17,995 bases of DNA from contig JBFWMD010000071.1 of assembly GCA_050251775.1 (NCBI GenBank), positions 1-17,995 of the forward strand, in the 5' to 3' direction. Position 1 is the first letter of the stretch; every line of letters begins with the position of its first letter. The translations under genes were made by a program, and so were the position numbers. Below are positions 17,955 to 17,995 of this stretch, piece by piece. Source of the stretch: Paucidesulfovibrio sp050251775. Lineage in GTDB: Bacteria > Desulfobacterota > Desulfovibrionia > Desulfovibrionales > Desulfovibrionaceae. The notes under the pieces are model-generated. The model did not search any database, had not been told where the DNA came from, and saw nothing but the letters and a program-made list of their open reading frames with translations.

Positions 17955-17983
17955 TAAATACGATTATGATAAAATTCTCACAA
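17955..17983 (-). promoter_or_regulatory. Possible promoter of the solute-binding protein gene
   Basis: On -, TTGTGA (17983-17978) and TATTTA (17960-17955) are 17 bases apart in the most AT-rich stretch upstream of the gene. The hexamers match consensus at four and three of six positions. Weak, and the leader would be about 95 bases long. Confidence 0.2.
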
Positions 17984-17995
17984 GGTCGGCCCCGT

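Overview
This 18 kb window is a GC-rich (by eye about 60%) chromosomal segment from a Gram-negative bacterium. The gene families point to an anaerobic deltaproteobacterium of the Desulfovibrionaceae type (sulfate reducers). The clues are an NAD-linked PyrK/PyrD dihydroorotate dehydrogenase, an iron-sulfur type PurF, a DUF523-DUF1722 protein, a large U32 protein and a KdsD-type isomerase that implies Kdo-containing LPS. The taxon is an inference from family content, not from a database match. Nearly all of the window is coherent core metabolism. I see no transposase, integrase, phage gene, CRISPR array or toxin-antitoxin pair, and I did not find a convincing undescribed multi-gene system.

Layout: (1) 1-1410, the 3' part of metG on +, ending at a strong hairpin that also lies at the end of the convergent pair on -. 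(2) 1491-3183 on -, a DUF523-DUF1722 protein whose stop overlaps the start of a small SAM methyltransferase. (3) 3184-3483, a divergent regulatory gap. (4) 3484-12096 on +, a compact run carB-purF-kdsD-ykgJ-like-mrcA with gaps of only 9-22 bases, probably one operon. (5) 12227-13030, a phzF-family gene ending at a GC-rich hairpin shared with (6) a U32-family gene on - (13081-15069). (7) 15098-16826 on +, pyrK-pyrD, divergent from the U32 gene with the start regions interlocked. (8) 16895-16986, tRNA-Ser(GGA) with its own terminator. (9) 17098-17853 on -, a periplasmic solute-binding protein.

How they work together: carB makes carbamoyl phosphate and pyrK-pyrD oxidise dihydroorotate, so two separate units here serve UMP synthesis. 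purF commits PRPP and glutamine to purines. kdsD makes arabinose 5-phosphate for Kdo, and mrcA polymerises and cross-links peptidoglycan. The large + strand operon therefore combines nucleotide supply with envelope growth. metG and tRNA-Ser serve translation. The U32 protein is probably an RNA-hydroxylation enzyme.

The items most worth a second look are a serine where the DUF523 family usually has its third cluster cysteine, a 7-bp inverted repeat just upstream of carB, the unknown cysteine-cluster protein inside the envelope part of the operon, and the overlapping divergent starts of the U32 gene and pyrK.
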